A stretch of DNA of 64,000 bases from NCBI GenBank assembly GCA_934203205.1, contig CAKPYV010000002.1:1-64000 (forward strand), read 5' to 3'. This document shows positions 7,792-17,370 of the stretch, piece by piece. The stretch comes from an uncultured Anaerovibrio sp. (GTDB lineage: Bacteria > Bacillota > Negativicutes > Selenomonadales > Selenomonadaceae). Position 1 is the first letter of the stretch; the number at the start of each line of letters is the position of its first letter. Position numbers and translations under genes: made by a program. The notes under the pieces were generated by a model. The model did no database searches. It saw nothing but the letters and a program-made list of their open reading frames with translations, and was not told the origin of the DNA.

Positions 7792-8418
7792 ATGGCAAAA
7801 AATCCCCTACATTATCAATTAAGTGAATACGATTGCGGTCCTACAGCCATGTTGGATGCAATCAGCTATTTGTTTCCCAGAGAGGAAATCCCCCCGGAAA
7901 TCATCCGCAATATTATGTTGTATTGTCTGGACTGCTACAATATGGAGGGCCGGCCCGGTAAAAGCGGTACCTCTCATATGGCTATGATGTTTCTTAGTAA
8001 TTGGCTGAATCAATTCAGCCGTATGGGCCAGCTGGCTATTAGTGCCGAATATATCGCTCAGAATCAGGTATCTATTGGCAGGGATGGCCGTGTGGATGAT
8101 ATACTTAACCGGGGTGGTGCTGTGGTTATCAGATTGTGGCTGGATGAGTGGCATTATGTTATGCTGAATGCCATCAAGGATGGCATGGTGTATATGTTTG
8201 ATCCCTATTATGGGGATAAGGCTTATGAGGATTATCCTCAGGTGCAGGTGGTGCTGGATAAGCCTTTTGCCTATAACCGCATTGTGCCAGTGGAAATGTT
8301 TAATACAGAGGAATTTTCCCTTTATGGGCTGGGGCCGGTAGACCAGCGGGAAGCTGTGCTGTTAGGCAATGAAAATACTCTGCTGACAGCAGAAAAGACT
8401 ATAGAATATTTTATCTAA
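7792..8418 (+). CDS. Peptidase C39-like (papain-fold) protein
   Basis: 208 residues without a signal peptide. The N-terminal YDCGPTAM motif (Cys15) is the C39/papain-like catalytic-cysteine signature. A downstream WHYVML (His) and MFDPYYG (Asp) complete a plausible Cys-His-Asp triad. Stand-alone cytosolic C39-like proteins are known but uncharacterised; some cleave peptides, others may bind them. ATG at 7792 has AAAGAGGTAG before it. It probably shares a transcript with the M20 peptidase upstream, hinting at a common role in peptide turnover. A bidirectional terminator separates it from the fru operon. Confidence 0.75.
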   Translation: MAKNPLHYQLSEYDCGPTAMLDAISYLFPREEIPPEIIRNIMLYCLDCYNMEGRPGKSGTSHMAMMFLSNWLNQFSRMGQLAISAEYIAQNQVSIGRDGRVDDILNRGGAVVIRLWLDEWHYVMLNAIKDGMVYMFDPYYGDKAYEDYPQVQVVLDKPFAYNRIVPVEMFNTEEFSLYGLGPVDQREAVLLGNENTLLTAEKTIEYFI

Positions 8419-8421
8419 ATG

Positions 8422-8468
8422 AAAAAGAATCTCCCCAGTACGTTGCCGCAGCAAGGGAGATTCTTTTT
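8422..8468. terminator. Bidirectional terminator between the C39-like gene and fruA
   Basis: AAAAAGAATCTCCC pairs with GGGAGATTCTTTTT. A- and T-runs flank both sides, so it can serve both converging genes. Confidence 0.85.
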
Positions 8469-8502
8469 GTATAGGAATAATTGGAATTATGGAAGGGTTA
8501 AA

Positions 8503-10392
8503 TTATTTGTTCAATGGCTTTTTCAGCATGCCCAAAATGAAGCAGGCAACCAGAGAACCAACAGCAATAGCAGCCAGATACATCAGCGGATTGCCAATGG
8601 TAGGTACTACGAAGATACCGCCATGAGGTGCTCTCAGAGTGCAGTCAAAGGCCATAGACAGGGCACCAGCAACAGCAGAGCCAGCTACCATAGATGGGAT
8701 TACTCTGATTGGATCTGCGGCAGCAAATGGAATTGCACCCTCAGAGATGAAGGACAGGCCCATAATAAAGGTGGTAATACCAGATTTGCGCTCGCTTTCA
8801 GTAAAGCGGTTGCCAAAGAACATGGTGCAGAGAGCAATGGCAATTGGAGGAACCATACCACCAGCCATAACAGCTGCCATAACACCGAACTCACCGCCAG
8901 CCAGCAGGCCGGTACCGGTTACATAGGCTGCCTTGTTGACAGGGCCGCCCATATCTACAGACATCATACCGCCCATAATCAGGCCAACCATAACACGGGA
9001 GCTGGTATCCATACCCTTCAGGGTATCGATCATCCACTCGTTAATGCCGGCTACAGGAGGAGTAATAATAAACTGCATCAGAAGGCCCATGAGGAAGATA
9101 CCTAATACTGGGAAAATAAGTACAGGCTTGATACCTTCCAAGGAAGCTGGCAGACAGCTAAAGATCTTGCGCAGAAGAATAACGATATAACCACCGGCAA
9201 AACCAGCCAGCAGAGCGCCTAGGAAGCCGGAGCCGCCAGAGGCTGCCATAGCACCACCTACGAAACCTACAGCCAGACCTGGGCGGTCAGCAATACTCAT
9301 GGAAATAAAGCCGGACAGGATTGGCAGCATAAAGCCAAAGGAGGCACCGCCTACATCCTTGAAGAACTTGGCCAATGGAGTGTTGGAGCCGAAGTTGCCA
9401 GGGTTGGCTGGATCAAAGGTATCAAAGAGGAAGGCCAAGGCGATAAGAATACCACCGCCAATAACAAATGGCAGCATATGAGATACACCATTCATCAGAT
9501 GCTTGTAAATCTGACGGCCAATGCTCTCGCTATCTTCTTCCTCGGCTGTGGAGGCTACAGCACCACCAGCATGATGGTAAATAGGAGCCTGACCGCTAAG
9601 GGCCTTGTCCAAAAGCTCATCGGCCTTATTGATGCCGTTGGCAACTTTGGTTTTGATTACAGGCTTACCGTTAAAGCGAGCCATTTCTACATTTTTGTCC
9701 GCTGCGATAATGATACATTCAGCTTCCTGAATTTCCTGCTGCGTCAGCACATTTTTGGCACCACCGGAGCCGTTGGTTTCTACTTTTATCCAGATGCCCC
9801 GCTTCTTGGCGTGCTGTTCCAGGGACTCGGCAGCCATAAAGGTATGGGCAATGCCGGTAGGGCAGGCAGTTACCGCCAGAATCTTGCGGGTGCTATCTGC
9901 CTCTGGGGCAGCAGGAGCAGATGTATTGATGGTTTCCCCATTTTCTTTGGCATCAATGAGAGCAAAGAATTCATCTACAGTTTTGGCATCTACCAAAGCA
10001 TTGGCAAAGTCTGGGTCCATCAGCATGGTAGCCAGCTTGCTCAAAAGCTCCAAATGAGTATCATTGGAGTTGGCAGGTGCGGCAATCAGGAAAAACAAAC
10101 GGGATGGCAGACCATCCATAGAATCAAAATCAGTACCAGCAGGTACGGTAATAGCAGCCAAACCAGCTTTCTTAACACCGGTACTCTTGGCATGAGGTGT
10201 GGCAATGCCATCCCCAAGGCCAGTGGTGCCAGAGGCCTCGCGAGCCAGTACATCCTTGAAATACTGTTCCTTGTCGGCAATCTTGCCAGATTTGTCCATC
10301 AAATCAACCAGCTGGCTGATGATGTCATTTTTGCTGGCAGGAGCAGCATTCAACTGAACGCTTTCCTTGCTTAGTAAATCCCTAATACGCAT
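8503..10392 (-). CDS. fruA: Fructose-specific PTS enzyme IIABC
   Basis: Takes up fructose and phosphorylates it to fructose 1-phosphate at the membrane. The ATG at 10392 (MRIRDLLSKE) follows AAAGGAAG and is preferred to an upstream frame opening at 10437, giving 629 residues. The domain order is EIIA (about 1-150, phospho-His67 in ATPHAKS), EIIB (about 168-265, phospho-Cys177 in VTACPTGIAHTF) and EIIC (about 300-629, about ten spans, with GGGILIALAF and GGPVNKAAY). This fused IIABC form is typical of Firmicutes FruA. It is the third gene of fruR-fruK-fruA, 58 bases after fruK. Confidence 0.95.
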   Translation of the reverse strand: MRIRDLLSKESVQLNAAPASKNDIISQLVDLMDKSGKIADKEQYFKDVLAREASGTTGLGDGIATPHAKSTGVKKAGLAAITVPAGTDFDSMDGLPSRLFFLIAAPANSNDTHLELLSKLATMLMDPDFANALVDAKTVDEFFALIDAKENGETINTSAPAAPEADSTRKILAVTACPTGIAHTFMAAESLEQHAKKRGIWIKVETNGSGGAKNVLTQQEIQEAECIIIAADKNVEMARFNGKPVIKTKVANGINKADELLDKALSGQAPIYHHAGGAVASTAEEEDSESIGRQIYKHLMNGVSHMLPFVIGGGILIALAFLFDTFDPANPGNFGSNTPLAKFFKDVGGASFGFMLPILSGFISMSIADRPGLAVGFVGGAMAASGGSGFLGALLAGFAGGYIVILLRKIFSCLPASLEGIKPVLIFPVLGIFLMGLLMQFIITPPVAGINEWMIDTLKGMDTSSRVMVGLIMGGMMSVDMGGPVNKAAYVTGTGLLAGGEFGVMAAVMAGGMVPPIAIALCTMFFGNRFTESERKSGITTFIMGLSFISEGAIPFAAADPIRVIPSMVAGSAVAGALSMAFDCTLRAPHGGIFVVPTIGNPLMYLAAIAVGSLVACFILGMLKKPLNK

Positions 10393-10450
10393 AATTTTCT
10401 TCCTTTCTGGATACCGGCTTCCCTCCGGCTCCTTCAAATATTAACCCCTC

Positions 10451-11356
10451 TTAGTGTATAGTTTTTAGCAGAGCATCTGCCTCGGCTCTAGTGGCCAGAT
10501 TTTCGGAAAAGGCGGAGGCGGAGCCTGTTGCTACACCCATGTAAAAAGCTTCTTCCAAGGAGCTTGTTTCCTTGTAACCGCAGATAAATCCTGCCACCAT
10601 GGAATCACCGGCACCTACGGAATTGACCAAGGTTCCCTTTGGAGCAGCACTTTCGTATACTGTTCCATCCTCAGTCAACATAAGAGCACCGTCGCCAGCC
10701 ATGGAAATAAGTACATTGCGAGCACCCATTTCCTGCAGCTTTTTGGCGTAGGTGATAATTTCGTCCTTTGTCTTGAGAACAACGCCGAACATTTCGCCTA
10801 ATTCATGGTTGTTTGGCTTTATTAAAAATGGCTTGTAGGCCAGCACCTTCAAAAGAAGCTGCTTAGTGGCATCTACTACAATGTTGATATTTCGTCCCTC
10901 CAGACGGCTCATAATGCGCTGGTAGATATCATCTGGCAGGGTGTTGGGAATACTGCCGGCCAGAACCAGAGTATCGCCAGCCTGAAGCTTGTCCAGCTTG
11001 GCAAAAAGCTCTGCCTGAGCCTCTGGGGTAATTCTTGGTCCCTGACCATTGATTTCAGTTTCGGTTTCAGCCTTAACCTTTACATTAATGCGGGAGAAGC
11101 CTTCTGGCAGTTCTACGAAGTCGCTTTGGCAGCCAAAGCCCTCCAGCTGACGGATGATTTCCTTGCCGGTAAAGCCTGCCAGGAAGCCTAAAGCAATGCT
11201 GTCATGGCCAAGGTTTTTCAAAACAATGGACACGTTAATACCCTTGCCGCCTCCCAGAACCTGCTCGTATTTTACTCGATTGATTTCTCCAGCGGTAAAG
11301 CTGTCCAAACGGACAATGTAATCCAAGGCTGGATTGAAGGTTACAGTATAAATCAT
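10451..11356 (-). CDS. fruK: 1-Phosphofructokinase
   Basis: Phosphorylates fructose 1-phosphate, the product of FruA, to fructose 1,6-bisphosphate. The 301-residue PfkB-family protein has the typical N-terminus MIYTVTFNPALDY, the GGGKGINVS substrate motif (about 35-43) and the catalytic GAGDSMVAGF motif with Asp251. It overlaps the fruR stop by 4 bases, so the two are translationally coupled. Confidence 0.95.
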   Translation of the reverse strand: MIYTVTFNPALDYIVRLDSFTAGEINRVKYEQVLGGGKGINVSIVLKNLGHDSIALGFLAGFTGKEIIRQLEGFGCQSDFVELPEGFSRINVKVKAETETEINGQGPRITPEAQAELFAKLDKLQAGDTLVLAGSIPNTLPDDIYQRIMSRLEGRNINIVVDATKQLLLKVLAYKPFLIKPNNHELGEMFGVVLKTKDEIITYAKKLQEMGARNVLISMAGDGALMLTEDGTVYESAAPKGTLVNSVGAGDSMVAGFICGYKETSSLEEAFYMGVATGSASAFSENLATRAEADALLKTIH

Positions 11357-12117
11357 TTTCTTTCACCTGCTTCATAAACATTAGTTAACTTGCTATATTT
11401 GGTATCTGGCAGCATATCCGTAATAATATCGGCTTCCTGAATACTAGCAAAGGTAACAGGAAATACCTTTTTGAACTTGGAGCTGTCTGCCAGAATAAAA
11501 CGTTTTTGACAATGATGGAGGGCTTCTGTTTTAACATTGCTTTCGCTGAAATCTGGTGTGGAGAAGCCTGCCGTGGTGCTAATGCCATTGGCTCCGAAGA
11601 AGCCTTTGGTAAAATTGTAATTAGAAATGCTGCGGATGGCCTCAGTACCAATTACAGCCTGGGTATTGGCCTTGAGCCTGCCTCCAGGAAGATAGACCTT
11701 GCAGCCCATAGCAGCCAGGCGGGCTGCATGCTGAATGCCATTGGTGACATAGGTTACGCTTGCTGCTGTGTGGCCTAGGTAGTCCAGCATCTGATAGGTA
11801 GTAGTACCAGCATCCAGATATACAAAATCCGCGGGCCCTATCAGGGTGGCAGCATATTTGGCAATCAAGGTCTTTTCCTGATTGTGCAAATCCTGCTTGG
11901 TAAGGATATCCTCCTCCAAGGTTAGATAGCTGTTATTGTTATTAATAGTGGCACCGCCATGAACCTTGCACAACTTGCCCATGCGATCCAGAGCTATCAA
12001 ATCCCGACGGATTGTGGACTCGGATACATGCAGATTATCTGCCAGCTGACTGACCGTGGCGGTTTTATGCTTTTCCAAGGTCTGCATGATAGAAGCATAT
12101 CTTTCCTCTGTAAGCAA
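11353..12117 (-). CDS. fruR: DeoR-family repressor of the fructose operon
   Basis: 254 residues. The N-terminal DeoR helix-turn-helix (about 1-58) includes VSESTIRRDLIALD, and a DeoR sensor domain follows (DAGTTTYQML, then FFGANGIS). The family senses phosphosugars; FruR of Firmicutes responds to fructose 1-phosphate, the FruA product. The start is TTG at 12117, about 8 bases after AGGGGATGG. It is first in the fruR-fruK-fruA operon and likely represses its own promoter. Confidence 0.9.
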   Translation of the reverse strand: MLTEERYASIMQTLEKHKTATVSQLADNLHVSESTIRRDLIALDRMGKLCKVHGGATINNNNSYLTLEEDILTKQDLHNQEKTLIAKYAATLIGPADFVYLDAGTTTYQMLDYLGHTAASVTYVTNGIQHAARLAAMGCKVYLPGGRLKANTQAVIGTEAIRSISNYNFTKGFFGANGISTTAGFSTPDFSESNVKTEALHHCQKRFILADSSKFKKVFPVTFASIQEADIITDMLPDTKYSKLTNVYEAGERK

Positions 12118-12182
12118 TCTCTATCCATCCCCTTTCTATAGTAGAATTTCATTCATAGTTGAGAGTCATCCTCTGTAACTAT

Positions 12183-12212
12183 ATAATATCACCATATAAA
12201 TGCAAAAATCAA
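12183..12212 (-). promoter_or_regulatory. Promoter of the fruRKA operon
   Basis: On the minus strand, TTGATT (12207-12212), an 18-base spacer and TATTAT (12183-12188). The sequence just upstream is rich in TTTGAAAG-like words that could be a FruR site, but no clean inverted repeat is seen. Confidence 0.55.
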
Positions 12213-12280
12213 GCACTTTCTTTCAAAAACAGTCAAAATATTGCAGAATTTATCAGATTGCTGGTGGTATACAATATTGC

Positions 12281-12309
12281 TTGCAGTAATTTAATAGAAA
12301 TGATAAACT
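12281..12309 (+). promoter_or_regulatory. Putative murA promoter
   Basis: TTGCAG (12281-12286), a 17-base spacer, and TAAACT (12304-12309). This leaves a leader of about 50 bases to the murA start. Confidence 0.45.
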
Positions 12310-12363
12310 GAAGTGTGATACTTTTGGGAAGTATGTCTTTAATTTAGGAGGAAATTTTACTTA

Positions 12364-13629
12364 ATGGAAAAGTTGATTATAAATGGCGGCAAGCAGCTGC
12401 GTGGCCGGGTAAAAATTAGTGGTGCAAAGAATGCGGTATTGCCTATTATAGCGGCAGCCCTGCTGGGACAGGATTCACCTAGCAAGCTGGAGGAGGTTCC
12501 AGCTCTGGATGATGTGCATACCCTTAGTGCGGTATTGGAACAGCTAGGTGTAAAGGTTGAGTTTGATGCTGATAAAAACACCTTGCTGGTGGATAGTTCG
12601 GAGATTACCAGCTGTGAGGCTCCTTATGATTTGGTGCGGAAGATGCGGGCTTCCTTCCTTATTATTGGCCCAATGTTGGCTCGCTGCGGCAGGGTAAGGA
12701 TTTCCCTCCCTGGCGGCTGCGCTATTGGTACTCGTCCTATAGATTTGCATCTCAAAGGCTTTGAGGCTTTGGGAGCTAAAATTGATATTGGCCACGGCTA
12801 TATTGAGGCTACGACTCCTAATGGCTTGAAGAGTGCTCGGATTTATCTGGATTTCCCAAGTGTAGGGGCTACTGAAAATATTATGATGGCTGCTTCTATG
12901 GCTGAGGGGACTACCGTTATTGAAAACCCAGCTCAAGAGCCAGAGATTATCGACTTGGCTAACTACCTTAATGTTATGGGAGCCAGAGTTCGTGGTGCTG
13001 GTACTAACGTTATCAAGATTGAGGGCGTACAGCGTTTGACTGGCCGCAATTACACCATTATTCCCGATCGCATTGAGGCTGGAACCTATATGGTGGCAGC
13101 AGCCATGACCAGAGGGGATGTATATATTGAGAATGCTATTAGCGAGCATTTGAAGCCGGTAATTGCCAAGCTGAAGGAGGCTGGGGTTACTATTGAGGAA
13201 AATATTGACGGTATCAGGGTAGTATGTGACCGCCGTACCAAGGCGGTGGATATTAAAACCTTGCCATATCCAGGTTTCCCAACAGATATGCAGGCCCAGT
13301 TTATGGCTATGCTGGCTGTTTCCGAGGGCATGGGCCGGGTAACAGAGACTGTTTTTGAAAACCGCTTTATGCATGTGGATGAGCTGAAGCGGATGGGGGC
13401 CAATATTCGCATTGATGGACGAACTTCCTTGATAGAAGGGGTGGACAAGCTTCATGGCTGTGGCGTTAAGGCTACAGATCTGAGAGCTGGCGCAGCCATG
13501 GTTCTGGCAGGACTGGTGGCTGAGGGTGAAACTCAGATTGGCTATATTCATCATATTGATAGAGGTTATGATAATCTGGTTTCCAAACTGGTAATGCTGG
13601 GGGCGGATATTCGCCGAGTAGATGAATAA
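12364..13629 (+). CDS. murA: UDP-N-acetylglucosamine 1-carboxyvinyltransferase
   Basis: First committed step of peptidoglycan synthesis: enolpyruvyl transfer from PEP to UDP-GlcNAc, in the cytosol. 421 residues. KN (22-23) and the active-site [13 protein letters not shown] loop with Cys119 are present, so the enzyme should be fosfomycin-sensitive in principle. The Asp of FPTDMQAQF is also seen. A strong AGGAGGAA site precedes the ATG. The next gene starts within or just after its 3' end. Confidence 0.96.
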   Translation: MEKLIINGGKQLRGRVKISGAKNAVLPIIAAALLGQDSPSKLEEVPALDDVHTLSAVLEQLGVKVEFDADKNTLLVDSSEITSCEAPYDLVRKMRASFLIIGPMLARCGRVRISLPGGCAIGTRPIDLHLKGFEALGAKIDIGHGYIEATTPNGLKSARIYLDFPSVGATENIMMAASMAEGTTVIENPAQEPEIIDLANYLNVMGARVRGAGTNVIKIEGVQRLTGRNYTIIPDRIEAGTYMVAAAMTRGDVYIENAISEHLKPVIAKLKEAGVTIEENIDGIRVVCDRRTKAVDIKTLPYPGFPTDMQAQFMAMLAVSEGMGRVTETVFENRFMHVDELKRMGANIRIDGRTSLIEGVDKLHGCGVKATDLRAGAAMVLAGLVAEGETQIGYIHHIDRGYDNLVSKLVMLGADIRRVDE

Positions 13630-13648
13630 GCTGGGAAGGAATTTTGAA

Positions 13649-15100
13649 ATGACAACTGTAAAGAAGGATTTGCTTACCATAGGCATTGTGAGCTTTTTGC
13701 TTTTTATGCTGGGGAATTGGGCGATTGCCATTACAGATCCTGTAGAGTCTAACTATACTCAGACGGCAGTGGAGATGCTGCAGTCTGGGGATTATGTTTC
13801 ACCTCGTATTTATGGCAATTATTGGTATGACAAACCAGCTTTTTTCTATTGGGAGCTGATTGCAGCTTATAAGCTTATGGGGGTAAATGAATTCGCCTCC
13901 CGTTTTTTCCCGGGAGTTTTTGGTGTTCTCGGCTTGATGATGACCTACGGTTTTGCCCGGAAGCTTTATGACCGTAAAACCGGCTTAATGGCGGCAGGTA
14001 TTTTGGGCACCTGCTTTGAGTATTGGCTGCTGTCTAAGACCGTTATTACGGATTTAACTTTGTTCGTATTTTTTAATGCAGTGCTGATATTCTTCTTCTG
14101 GGGCTATCGCACTGGACAGAGAAATTACTATTATCTTTGTTACCTTTTTGCGGGGTTGGCTACCTTGGATAAGGGGCCTATTGGTCTTTTGCTGCCAGGC
14201 TTTGTACTGACAGTTTTTTTGTGTATCAGAAGGGATTTTAAGGAGTTCCTGTATCTTCGCCTGCCTACAGGCGTGGTGCTATATGCTTTGGTGGCTGGCA
14301 GCTGGTACTATATGATGTACACCATTCATGGTATGGATTTTATTAACAATTTCCTTGGGGTGCATAATTTTTTACGGGCTACCCAGTCTGAGCATCCTAT
14401 CTGGGATGTGTGGTGGTACTATACCGCAATATTCTTTTTAGGCTGTCTGCCTTGGTGCTGGACTTTGCCAGCAGCTGTTGTCAAGGCTGTAAAGAGACGG
14501 TGTTTGCCGGAAATTGATATGACTACAGGCTTCTTGCTGACCTGGGCTCTGGTGGTGAATATTTTCTATCAGTGCATGGCTACCAAATATACCACCTATA
14601 CCCTGCCAGCCTTGCTGCCCATTGCCATTCTCATAGCCAGATACCTGTATCATAGGGAAGCATTGGTAAAGCGTACTGTTATAGGAGCCATTGTCGTATA
14701 TGGCATCCTAACCTTTGCTCTGGTTATACCTGCTTGCTCTGATGAGGGCTACTCAGGCAAGAATATAGCTGCTGTGTACAAAGATGTGGTTAAGGATGAT
14801 GATTTGGTAGTAAGCTACGGAGATTACAAAACCTCTATTGTTTTCTACGGTCAGAAAATGGTTTATCGGCTGGAGAAGGCGGAGTCTATACCGGGGATGC
14901 TGCCAGATGGCAAGAGCTGGAAGGCGAAAAATGTTATGCCGTTTATTTCCTTTGAGGAATTGCCAAAGGATAAGAATGTGTATCTGATACTTAACAATCG
15001 TCGTTTTAACGTATTTGAAAGAGATTTTGACACTTCGGAATGGAAGCTGCTGGCAGATTTTGAAGCAGCCAGGGTATATGTAAGAGAAGCAAAGAAATAA
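13649..15100 (+). CDS. ArnT-like glycosyltransferase (GT39/GT83 family)
   Basis: Polytopic membrane glycosyltransferase of 483 residues using a lipid-linked sugar donor. The N-terminal loop has the family pattern around VESNYTQTAVEMLQSGD and YWYDKPAFFYW, resembling ArnT and related PMT-fold enzymes that modify lipid A. About ten membrane spans follow, then a soluble C-terminal domain (about 375-483). A frame opens at 13622, overlapping murA by 8 bases, but ATG at 13649 has GAAGGA upstream and is preferred. A role in decorating lipid A or another envelope glycan is inferred from family only. Confidence 0.85.
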   Translation: MTTVKKDLLTIGIVSFLLFMLGNWAIAITDPVESNYTQTAVEMLQSGDYVSPRIYGNYWYDKPAFFYWELIAAYKLMGVNEFASRFFPGVFGVLGLMMTYGFARKLYDRKTGLMAAGILGTCFEYWLLSKTVITDLTLFVFFNAVLIFFFWGYRTGQRNYYYLCYLFAGLATLDKGPIGLLLPGFVLTVFLCIRRDFKEFLYLRLPTGVVLYALVAGSWYYMMYTIHGMDFINNFLGVHNFLRATQSEHPIWDVWWYYTAIFFLGCLPWCWTLPAAVVKAVKRRCLPEIDMTTGFLLTWALVVNIFYQCMATKYTTYTLPALLPIAILIARYLYHREALVKRTVIGAIVVYGILTFALVIPACSDEGYSGKNIAAVYKDVVKDDDLVVSYGDYKTSIVFYGQKMVYRLEKAESIPGMLPDGKSWKAKNVMPFISFEELPKDKNVYLILNNRRFNVFERDFDTSEWKLLADFEAARVYVREAKK

Positions 15101-15112
15101 AGAAAAATGCAA

Positions 15113-15156
15113 GGCTGTACACGGCTCGCTATGAGCTAGTGTACAGCTTTTTTTAT
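15113..15156 (+). terminator. Terminator after the ArnT-like gene
   Basis: GGCTGTACAC pairs with GTGTACAGCT, followed by seven or more T. Confidence 0.85.
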
Positions 15157-15229
15157 AATAACTTTTTGCATATATATCCTGCAATAAAATATATTAATGG
15201 GGTAAAAAGCTTTTATATAAGCAGGGTTA

Positions 15230-15260
15230 GCAATATATGGCAATATATTGCAATATATTG
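15230..15260. repeat. Three GCAATATAT repeats at exact 10-base period
   Basis: Copies begin at 15230, 15240 and 15250. The last two contain the perfect palindrome CAATATATTG, and the first differs by one base. They lie just upstream of a good promoter (-35 at 15277), in the usual place for an activator site of the PRD-regulator/PTS operon. Confidence 0.6.
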
Positions 15261-15276
15261 AGGCAAGTAATTGACC

Positions 15277-15305
15277 TTGTTGTATTATTAGCTAGCCCAT
15301 ATAAT
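15277..15305 (+). promoter_or_regulatory. Promoter of the PRD regulator-transaldolase-PTS operon
   Basis: TTGTTG (15277-15282), a 17-base spacer and perfect TATAAT (15300-15305). Transcription would start near 15312, so the frame opening at 15237 cannot all be translated from this promoter. Confidence 0.6.
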
Positions 15306-15320
15306 GAAATTGCCAAGGGG

Positions 15321-17357
15321 GTGATTGAGATACATAGCAATGAACGTAAGCAGGAGATGTTGAAACTGTTGAAATCTACTACATCTGCAGCGCCATTAAC
15401 AGTAAGTCAGCTGGCTCAACTGTTAAATGTTTCAGAGCGTACAGTTCGTTATGACTTGAAGAACATGGAGGAGGAACTGAAAAAAGATGGCTGGCTTCTA
15501 TGTAGCCAGGCGAGATGTGGTATATGGCTTGAAAAATCTGAAAAAACAGATGAAGAAAATCGGAAAATATATGTATATACGCCCAAGGAGCGTAGGAACA
15601 GGATTGTTATAGCATTGCTTACCCAGCATTTATCCTCTGTAGATAAGCTGGCAGAGTATCTTGATGTTAGTAGAGGAACGCTTCTCAGTGACCTGAAGCT
15701 GGTACAGGATTTTCTTCAGCAACGGGGGCTAAGCTATGTTGCTAAGAGAGGTTACGGCATACGGGCTGAGGGAGATGAATTGTCTATTAGAGATACTCTG
15801 ATACATATTTTTGCCTCAGATGTATATAATTTTCGTAATTTTGCTCAGGCTGATGAGCTTGATATTCTGCAAAGGCCATTTCGGCATTATAGCAAGGATG
15901 TACAGGTGCAGAAAATAGCAGATATTTTCTTCGATTTTGTGGCACAAAATCGGCTGCATGGTACAGATATGTCTATGAATCGCATGGTTGTTGCCCTAGC
16001 TGTTCAGCTAAAGCGTATTAGACAGGGGCATATCATATCTAATTTTGATAAAATGACCTTTATGTCTGAGGAGGGACACAATTTAGGGCTGCTGTCTGTT
16101 GGCTTGGCTGAGAGGCTGGCAGCGTTGGATGATAAATTTTCCCTTGAAGGAGAGCAGGATGTTGTTCTAAAGGAGTTAATGCATAGTCGCATATATAGTG
16201 ATTTTGCTACCCGAACAAGTGGTAGTCTGAGTGTTAATGAAAAGGCATTAACCTTGGCTAGAAACTTTATCATGGATGTTCAGGCTTGGTTAGGTGATGA
16301 TTACGTAAACGATGATGAATTGATTTATAATCTTGCTATGCATCTTCAGCCTGCTATAGAAAGGGCCCAGTGCGGGATAAGCTTTTCCAATCCATTGTTG
16401 CAGGATATAAGACTTAATTACAAGGAGTTATTCAGTATTTGCACTAATGCAGCAAGGCGGATTAGCAGTGATACCTGTATTAGCTTTTCAGAGGATGAGA
16501 TTGGCTATTTGACGGTGCATATTGGTGCTGCGGTAGAAAGGCGCAAACAGCATAAAAGTAAGAAACTGGATGTGCTGCTGGTATGTGGTAATGGTATAGG
16601 CATGGCCAATTTGTTGGAGCTGACCCTGCAGAACCATTTGTCGTATATCAATATTGTGCGTAAAATTTCATTCTATCAGCTTTCTGATAATTCCTTGGAG
16701 GATATTGATTTGATTATAAGCACTATGGATTTGCATTTACCCAATAAGGCGGTGCTAAAAATTTCACCGATATTATCAGAGTCAGAAATCAAGGTGTTAG
16801 AAAATCAAATTCAATATGTATATAAAAAGAAATATCACAATGGTCTGACTGAGTTGATGGATGACCATAAGCCTCAACGGCTTTGGGAAATGTTGTCCAG
16901 ACCTGCAGTGCAGTTGGGAGCTCAAGCAGAAAGCTGGCAGGATGCTGTAAAAATGGCTGGGAATTTGCTGCATCAGGTAGGTGCAGTGGAACGGGACTAT
17001 ATTCAGGGAATGATTCGCTGTATTGAAAACTTTGGGTCTTATTCTGTGATATGTCCAGGGGTGGCTATGCCTCATGCTAGACCAGAGGATGGAGCAAGGG
17101 CTGTGGCTGTAAGTTTGATTCAGTTGAAGGAGCCTGTAATGTTTGGTAATGCAGGTGAAATGAAGCCGGTGGATTTGATATTTGCCTTTTCTACAACTGA
17201 TGAACAGGCACATCTTAAAATGATGTTGGATTTGTGGATGTTATTCAATGACAAAGGTGCTTTGGATAAGCTGCGTCGTTGTAATTCATATGAAGAAGTA
17301 ATGTTAATTATCCGTCGCTGTATTGAAAAACATGAGCGGAGGGAAAAGGATTTATAA
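15321..17357 (+). CDS. PRD-containing transcriptional regulator (MtlR/UlaR-like BglG family)
   Basis: A sugar-responsive activator controlled by PTS phosphorylation. Domains in order: helix-turn-helix (LTVSQLAQLLNVSERTVRYDL), a second HTH (SVDKLAEYLDVSRGTLLSDL), two PRD domains, an EIIB-like segment (VLLVCGNGIGMANLLELTL) and a C-terminal EIIA domain with the phospho-His motif GVAMPHARPED. The frame is open from 15237, but the promoter lies inside that part. AAGGGGG at 15315-15321 would fit best with a start at 15330 (ATA), and GTG at 15321 is the nearest ordinary start codon, so the true start is uncertain. It probably activates the downstream transaldolase and PTS genes, starting 14 bases after its stop. 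Confidence 0.88.
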   Translation: MIEIHSNERKQEMLKLLKSTTSAAPLTVSQLAQLLNVSERTVRYDLKNMEEELKKDGWLLCSQARCGIWLEKSEKTDEENRKIYVYTPKERRNRIVIALLTQHLSSVDKLAEYLDVSRGTLLSDLKLVQDFLQQRGLSYVAKRGYGIRAEGDELSIRDTLIHIFASDVYNFRNFAQADELDILQRPFRHYSKDVQVQKIADIFFDFVAQNRLHGTDMSMNRMVVALAVQLKRIRQGHIISNFDKMTFMSEEGHNLGLLSVGLAERLAALDDKFSLEGEQDVVLKELMHSRIYSDFATRTSGSLSVNEKALTLARNFIMDVQAWLGDDYVNDDELIYNLAMHLQPAIERAQCGISFSNPLLQDIRLNYKELFSICTNAARRISSDTCISFSEDEIGYLTVHIGAAVERRKQHKSKKLDVLLVCGNGIGMANLLELTLQNHLSYINIVRKISFYQLSDNSLEDIDLIISTMDLHLPNKAVLKISPILSESEIKVLENQIQYVYKKKYHNGLTELMDDHKPQRLWEMLSRPAVQLGAQAESWQDAVKMAGNLLHQVGAVERDYIQGMIRCIENFGSYSVICPGVAMPHARPEDGARAVAVSLIQLKEPVMFGNAGEMKPVDLIFAFSTTDEQAHLKMMLDLWMLFNDKGALDKLRRCNSYEEVMLIIRRCIEKHERREKDL

Positions 17358-17370
17358 GGAGGAGTACAAA

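Noticed and set aside
9478..10374. A 298-codon plus-strand frame opposite fruA
   Set aside because: It is antisense to well-supported EIIA and EIIB domains and shows no ribosome site.
11506..11778. A 90-codon plus-strand frame inside fruR
   Set aside because: It lies opposite the sensor domain of a clear DeoR regulator and has no ribosome site.
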